The translations under genes were made by a program, and so were the position numbers. Under the pieces are notes generated by a model. That model was given only the letters and a program-made list of their open reading frames with translations, was not told the DNA's origin and did not search any database. 64,000 bases of DNA from Nephrocerus scutellatus (lineage: Eukaryota > Arthropoda > Insecta > Diptera > Pipunculidae): the NCBI GenBank assembly GCA_947095585.1, contig OX352765.1:93828965-93892964 (forward strand), given 5' to 3'. This document shows, in pieces, positions 58,051 to 64,000 of this stretch; position 1 is the first letter of the stretch, and each line of letters opens with the position of its first letter.

Positions 58051-60578
58051 AAAGTAGAATTTTTTCGGGAAATTATTTTCAAACTTGCGGATTTGCGACG
58101 ACATACGAAGTTGCTAGCGAAACACATTTTTTTTCCAACTTTCAGTAAAAACGCGCGCGCATTTTTTTTTCTACGATTAGTTATCCCTCATGTGAATGCA
58201 CCGATCGGGCAGATAAATGTTGGAAAATTACTCGAGTACCATTTTTCCGGTTTTGTGTTTTTTTTAGCCTAACTCTTTTAGATTTTGTAAAATAAAATCT
58301 ATCCACTAAACGGTTAGTTTTTTGTTGTTTATTTCTAAAGAATGCAAGAAAAAGTGTTCTCTGTAGTATGATTGTAGTTAACAACACATAAACGGTAAAT
58401 GTTTTTAGTGCCGTCTGACCTTTTGATATTTTTTGTGATCTGTGAGAGAACAAAAAAACGAAATAAAAATCGCATCCCTCTGTTATTCATAAGCTTACCT
58501 ATGTCCTGGGCTCTTCAGATATATTTGCAATTTTATAAAAAAAAAAAAAAAAAAACCAATTTTTGTTACCATTGAAAAGAGCTTTGTTTTTGTTTATTGT
58601 TGCTTGTAGTTGTTATTATTGTAACTCTAAATGACATTCATGATTACGTGCGTATCTAGATACAAAGTATGAGTACTAACAAATTTACTTCTATATGCAA
58701 TGTAGTGTAGTGAGTTTTTTTAAAAATAAATAATCGCATGGTTTGTTGTTGTTGTTGTTTTATAACTCCAAATATATGACATACATGACTACGTGTGTAT
58801 CTAGATACACTTTTATTAACGCATTTACTTCTATACGCGTTGTGTATTAAATAAATAATCGCATGGTTTGTTGGTGTTGTTGTTGTTCAGTGTTTTGTTG
58901 TAATTAAAGTACCTTCCGAGTGTTTTTATGTCATTTGTATAATTTTGGCAAATGACTGGGAATACCACCAAAAAAAAAAAAAAAAAAACAACACACTGAC
59001 AACAATACAATAAGATGAGAATGACCATCAACAAGTAATTTCATGATCAGTACGAATGCATTTAAGTATCTAGATAGATATGCAGTATGCGAAAGTGTAT
59101 CTTCAACCACATATTAAGCTAATTATAGTGCTCTATGCCGTTCTTGTTGTCATTTTTGATATAAAAATGATTTTTGTTTTGATTTTTCTTCTCAGCGCTG
59201 ATACACGCGGTGCAAAATGAGTTTTCTGTCTATTTATGTTTCGCAAAGATGCGCAGATGTTTTCGAAATTACTTTTGTTTATGTTTCGCCAAGCTACGCA
59301 TAAACTATCTACGTATTTTGTATATTTTTTTTATACATATCGTCATATACGACTGCTAAAGAAGATATAACGATTCCTCTGATGATGGCTAGTGAAAGAC
59401 TTGCGCTTCTCTTTGCTTGCCAGCAATGTTGTACAAGAACGTTATGTGAATGAAAATGTTGCGACGCACCTGAGAGATATATGTGCTTCAGGGCTGGTGG
59501 TCGTTTTAGAATTAAATGTAATCAAATCTAAGCGGGCAAATATTCAGTGCGTAACTGCTGACGCAGTATCGGCCAGCAACAAAATTTAGCTCATAAAATA
59601 GCCAGCCACACCGACAAAGTGTTTTTCGATGCCTTCCGCAACTGCTTTCTCTACGGTACATTTGTTTATTTAGTTAGGAAACTCATAAATTCATTTATTC
59701 ATTGATTGATTCATTCCTTCATTCATTCATACATCCATTCATTTACTTATTCGGCGTAACTATGGTACGGTATTTTTGCCCCTCCCCCACCTAATTATCA
59801 ACTTTCATTTGATACCAATACTTATGATCCGCTCACTTTTAAGAACGCCCCTTTTTTACTTTTATGGAAAAGTCAGTTTTTTTACTCTACCACTGGCAAA
59901 GATGGTTCGATTTGTCCCAATGTTTTGTTAATACTTATTAGTATTACCATCCATTTAGTATCGTCAAGTGGAGTCTTCCCAAGGAATTGGAAAACAACCT
60001 TTTACGAACCAACTAACCACCAAACATCCTTTAAAGTACTTAGAAAACTGAATTTTTCTGAAAAAACTCGACATTTTGGAAGCTCGTCCCACCATAAGAG
60101 GATGTCTCCTCAAAACAAGATTTTCAAAGTCTGCTCAATTGGGGCTTTCATGGGGGTGTCCGAAAGCCCGAATCTCCAAAAACCTATACCGTAGTTGCCA
60201 TATATTCATTTATTCATTCGTTCATTCAAATTTCACTTTTCGCACCAAAGTTGAATCCTCCTACTGAATCATCCATCTTCAAGGTATTCTAGCGCTATTT
60301 GCATCATCTTCCATTAATTGTTTTGTTAAAATTTAAACAACATAGATACTGTAAACGCAAGTACGTGTCATATAAATTTCCATATTATTCTGAATAGGTA
60401 CTGCGACTATGACGCTAACTCTCACACTGCATCAATAAATTATGATTAATGGTTACTGACATTGTCGAGCGATTATTGTCTATCTATAAATTTACATTTT
60501 TATTTTTTTCGTAACACAACAATGTAGCACATTTATTATTTTATTTTAAGGCTTTTGTTTTTTACTTTTTCTTAACAG
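58051..60578. other. Probable 5'UTR exon and first intron of the second gene
   Basis: No coding exon is visible. The stretch includes a tandem duplication (58603-58875), A-tracts at 58538-58556 and 58971-58988, and (ATTC)n at 59690-59750. A frame near 59930-60000 reads SSGVFPRNWKTTF, possibly a scrap of LINE RT. Confidence 0.4.
58603..58875. repeat. Tandem duplication of about 135 bp
   Basis: Two adjacent copies share ttgtaactc-aaat-gacat, catgattacgtg-gtatcta, gatacaaa/gatacact, aatttacttctata and aaataaataatcgcatggtt, then ttgttgttgttgtt. Boundaries fall near 58603, 58745 and 58875; a partial third start follows. Confidence 0.8.
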
Positions 60579-60939
60579 ACCCACATAGTAAAAGTTAATT
60601 CGGATATTGTTGCCAGGAACGACGTGCTGGTACAAGGGGTTTAATATTGTGTGTCTCTTGCAATGCAAAAAGTTAATTTATTTTTTGTGAAAATATTAAG
60701 TTAAAATAATTGAGAATTTTAATTACATCGAAGTCGATCATTACACAATAAATACAGTGCAACGTTATACGTTACGATCGTAAAAATAAAAGAGATGCGA
60801 AGTTAATGATAATTAATAAGAAATAAGTTCTCAACAAGTGCTTGCCATTCTTGCCATAATAAAATCAGGAGTGCCACATATCCTGCGATCAAGAAAAATT
60901 CCAGCATCTGGCACCAACAACAGCAACGCAACCATTACC
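60579..60939 (+). promoter_or_regulatory. 5' leader of the signal-peptide exon
   Basis: A polypyrimidine tract and acceptor (tttactttttcttaacag) end at 60578, so this exon may begin at 60579. The leader has short upstream frames, for example ATG at 60664, all closed before the main ATG. Confidence 0.45.
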
Positions 60940-61021
60940 ATGAATTACGGCCTTGTCGTCGTCGTGGCGGTCGCTGCGGTGGCGATGATCCTGACCTTCA
61001 ATGTCTCCTTAGTCTTAACAG
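60940..61021 (+). CDS. Signal-peptide exon of an unidentified secreted or membrane protein
   Basis: ATG at 60940 in an excellent start context (accattaccatga) opens a 27-codon frame reading MNYGLVVVVAVAAVAMILTF followed by NVSLVLTG across the splice. It ends one base into a codon at the donor g|GTGAGC (61022). The hydrophobic core of about 17 residues after a short N-terminus is a typical signal peptide or anchor. An isolated signal-peptide exon followed by a long intron is common in insect secreted and immunoglobulin-type surface proteins, but no family can be named. The next exon is not in the window or not recognised. The Inr+DPE promoter at 58019 lies 2.9 kb upstream. Confidence 0.65.
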
Positions 61022-61568
61022 GTGAGCGAAACTGATTACTGTTATTATTTTTCTTGTCATCATTAAGTTGGTTTTCTTTCTTTCCTTTTTATTGAGAACC
61101 ACAAAAATAGAAACAACGAGTGGGAACGTTCTGCGTTCACTTTCGTTACGATGCGGTACGATTGAAACAAAAAATTTTCTATTTTCTTTTAATTCTGTAC
61201 ACTGACCACTGAGGAGAGTCATCGTCTAAATAAGAACTGAAAAGATGCCCGCCGCAGAGCATATAAATTAATGTTCTCACAAAAGATATGCGCTTTGCCG
61301 TTTGTTTATTCGATCTTTGTATCTTTTACGATGTGGATTGCGGTTAAAAATTTCATTCATAAAATTGAATTTAAATTTTGATGTTTTCTCTTTTTCCTTT
61401 CTTTTCTGTGTGGTTGTATTTTAAATTAAATTGTCAGGCAGTTCTATAGATTTTGATATTTTCATAATTGTTTTCAAGTTTTCATAGCAATGAGGTTTAG
61501 TAATTCTTACGCATAAATAAATCGATCTTATTATCGTTATCTAAAAGTGTTCTTAGGCTGCATCAAGA
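61022..61568. other. Probable intron, nothing recognised
   Basis: AT-rich sequence following the donor at 61022; no repeats or frames of note until the tandem repeat at about 61569. Confidence 0.4.
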
Positions 61569-63500
61569 TCTATAACCGATAGATACTAAACGGGCGTACG
61601 ACTTCTCAGCCAGCAATACGATCTGTATCCAAAGATACATAGGTAAACTCACGTACGAGATCTTAGGCAGTAACACTATCTATCTAGAACTAATTAATAT
61701 CCTGCTTACAAGTCGGATCATCAAGTGTGGCGTCTGTCAATAGATCTGTCTGCAGAGGTACGCTGCAAGGTGGAGTTCTTCTATGGAATTTATTGGCGAA
61801 CGAGCTGCTGATATACCTGAAAAGTGAGGGCTTCAAAGTGAACACCTATGCGAATGAGGTTGCTATTGCCGTTTCTGGAAAACACCTCAATACCCTAAAG
61901 GAACTCTTACAGAATGCTAGGCAGGTCGTTGTTGTGTCACAAAACAGAACTTATCCTCTTCAGAAATTATAAAATTGCACATGTTGGCCCCCCCTCAAAC
62001 AAACTTATCTTTCTCCGATAAAGCTAAATATCTGGGTCTCATTCGGGACAGAACGCTACAAGAAAGAGTTCGTAAAGCCACTGTGGCTCTCTTCTCCTAT
62101 AAAAAAGCCATCGGTAGCAAATCCCGTCTTCATCCCTATATCACGCATTGGCTTTATATTTCGGTAATAGGAGCTAAACTTCTGTACTGTGTGGTGGTCT
62201 GGTGGACTGCCTTAGACAAAGCAATAAATTGCGAAAAACTAAGCAAAGTCCAAAGATCGGCTTGTCTATGTATGAACGGAGCTCTTCGTACCACTCGATT
62301 CGCTGCACTAGACATACTGTTCAACCTTATACCAGTCGACAACTTCAGCAGACAATTTGCTGCCATTCGCCTCAACGCAACGCAACGCCCAGTGGATAAG
62401 AAATGAATTCGGACACTCCCCTGTTCTGAGTTTATAAAGGGCGCCACCAGGAGGTATAGACTACACTATTCGGCAACTACATTTCAACAATAACTTCCGG
62501 ATCACCATCCCCAGATCACTCTGGGAAGAAGGTGCTATCTCGGAAGATGATTTTTTATACGGGTCAAAAACTGGTGAAGAGGTAGGCGGAGGTGTTTTCT
62601 TAAAAAGGCTAAATATAAGTCTCTCTTTCCGTCTTACTAATCACTGCAGTGTTTTACAAGCAAAAACAATTGCGATTTAAGGAGGAACCGAAGAGAAACG
62701 TCATATCCACTAAGGATATCCGCATCTTCTCGGATAGTCAAGTAGCTTTGAGATCCCTCGAATTAGTCTCTACTAACTCTATTGTAGCTTCTCAGTGAGA
62801 GGGCAGAGTAGTTCAACATTCACCTGTATTGTGTGCCAAAGCATAGTGACATTCTGGGGAACTGCAGAGCCGATAAACTCGAAGAAAAATGGTACTACGC
62901 TGCCCCTTCTTACTGAAAATGGTTCCCTAGGCATACCGATTGGTACATGCAAACTCATGTTAAAGCAGGATGCTACTGACAAAACCAACCTCAGATGGAC
63001 AAATGGTATAACTTGTGTGGCCAAAGCTGGATCCGAAACGCTCTCTAAACATGGTGCACAAAAACGCGACAATAGATGTAATTACTGGGCGCTGTCTTAT
63101 AGGCAATGACTTCTGCAGAAGCTGCATGCACGAGGAAGAGGAAGAGACCTTTATTCACCTTCTCTGCACATGCACTGCACTTTCTCTCCATTTGGGAGCC
63201 TTCTTTTACAACTACCTTAACGATTTGTCAAGCACTGACATCAGGAGTCTTCTATGCTTCATTCGAAGCTCCAACTGGTTCAATGAGTAGGGCGAGAAAT
63301 CCTCTCGATCCATGTGGCAACACAATAAGCCATATATTGTTCTAATTGGGTCCGCTTCCTGTTGACAGCCACCCCAACCGAACCTAATACTATCTATGAT
63401 CCAAAGATACGTGCGCGAGTTTATTAAGTACGACTTATTATCCAGACAAACGATCTATAATCGACAGATACGTACATAAACTTGCGTATGACTAGATTCC
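61569..63500. repeat. About 55-bp tandem repeat interrupted by a LINE
   Basis: Units share ctataatccaaagatacgta followed by an aaactt-cgtacgact part. They start near 61570 and 61623 on the left, and near 63393 and 63451 on the right of the LINE at 61684-63388. Removing the LINE and one target duplication puts all four units at a spacing of 53-58 bases, so they were one array before the insertion. Confidence 0.75.
61684..63388 (+). mobile_element. 5'-truncated RNase H-type LINE with target duplications
   Basis: An I/LOA-like copy flanked by the 9-base direct repeat actatctat (61675-61683 and 63389-63397), which fixes its ends. It starts in mid-RT at the LINILLTSRI block. The frame 61727-61972 has VCRGTLQGGVLLWNLLANEL and TYANEVAIAVSGK, the catalytic box YADD changed to YANE. 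The frame 61975-62406 has FSDKAKYLGLI, ERVRKATVALFSYKKAIGSK, THWLYISVIGAKLLYCVVVWW and ACLCMNGALRTTRFAALDIL. RNase H remains as broken pieces (GGGVFLKRLNISLSFRL-like, FSDSQVALRSL) at 62560-62790. The frame 63015-63290 holds CRSCMHEEEEETFIHLLCTC and NDLSSTDIRSLLCFIRSSNWFNE. The 3' end cccaaccgaacctaat closes it. Confidence 0.93.
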
Positions 63501-64000
63501 TCGTTCCAGATTTTTGTAAACAATTCGCAATTCTGTCTAAAAATAATTTTCACTTTTTGTTGTGAAGTTACAGATAACACACACACTCAGAATTTTTTTC
63601 ATAAAATTTAGTATTCCATTTCCATGAGGATTTTTTCCCCTTTTGTTGTTAGTCAATTGTGTGCGTTCCAGCTGTTCTTGCGAGCGAAATTATTGCCGGG
63701 TGATTCATAAATAAATTGCAAATACATATAAGGTACATACCTATATGTACATAGTATTTTCCTATGTATTTCAATTCCAAATAAATCAGCCTAAAATCTA
63801 TAATCAGCTGCCGCTGACTCACTGCTAACTGAACGCATCTCGTTTGCTCGCAAAAAAGATGCAAAAACCCTAAAAACTACAAATCTGAGTTTTCCACGAA
63901 TTCAAGGCATGATTCATGAGGTATAGACTTTGAACTCAATAGACGAACGTGAATCACGATCACTTGTTGGATCAACAGCTGACGGTGTGATGTGTTATGG
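63501..64000. other. Window end, nothing recognised
   Basis: AT-rich, with no frame or repeat that can be supported. Confidence 0.4.

Noticed and set aside
59925..60194. LINE RT fragment (SSGVFPRNWKTTF)
   Set aside because: Only a dozen residues resemble RT and the rest of the frame does not; too little to call.

Overview
The window is non-coding-rich, AT-rich eukaryotic DNA packed with decayed transposons. Introns with GT/AG borders, core-promoter motifs of Drosophila type (Inr+DPE, DRE) and the transposon mix (non-LTR retrotransposons with and without RNase H, mariner, Helitron, TA-flanked MITE) point to an insect, most likely a higher dipteran. The species is an inference; no species marker was found. 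Many of the longer reading frames are pieces of transposons or tandem repeats rather than host genes.

The main host gene is on the + strand and was assembled here from phase-compatible exons: 27938-28134, 28199-28329, 43907-44085, 44481-44608 and 53792-53810, preceded by a 5'UTR acceptor at 27736-27737. It encodes a predicted 217-residue secreted protein with a signal peptide, an IGFBP-type cysteine module, a second six-cysteine module like the one that follows the IGFBP domain in CRIM1-type proteins, and a strongly basic tail. Its introns are about 15.6 kb, 0.4 kb and 9.2 kb, and they hold most of the repeats. A second + strand gene begins at the right: a textbook Inr+DPE core promoter at 58016-58050 and a probable signal-peptide exon at 60940-61021 that continues beyond the window or into unseen exons.

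Layout. 1-27 kb: transposon graveyard (LINE fragments at 1.2-2.4, 4.4-5.6, 11.8-13.3, 14.6-15.5, 16.75-17.9, 20.8-22.55 and 25.1-26.7 kb; mariner at 11.2-11.7; Helitron at 15.5-16.2; tandem repeats at 5.6 and 8.4 kb). 26.8-28.3 kb: probable promoter with paired DRE sites, uORF-rich leader and first coding exons. 28.3-43.9 kb: large intron with LINE pieces at 29, 29.8/30.7, 33.6-36.0 and 37.7-39.0 kb, a mariner remnant at 42.8 kb and a 147-bp satellite at 30 kb. 43.9-44.6 kb: two coding exons separated by an intron almost filled by a MITE. 44.6-53.8 kb: intron with an endonuclease-bearing LINE (46-48 kb) and a 2.55-kb heptanucleotide minisatellite (50.35-52.9 kb) that creates a false 802-codon reading frame. 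55.1-55.7 kb: 28-bp satellite between the genes. 61.7-63.4 kb: a 5'-truncated LINE with clean target-site duplications, inserted inside a tandem repeat.
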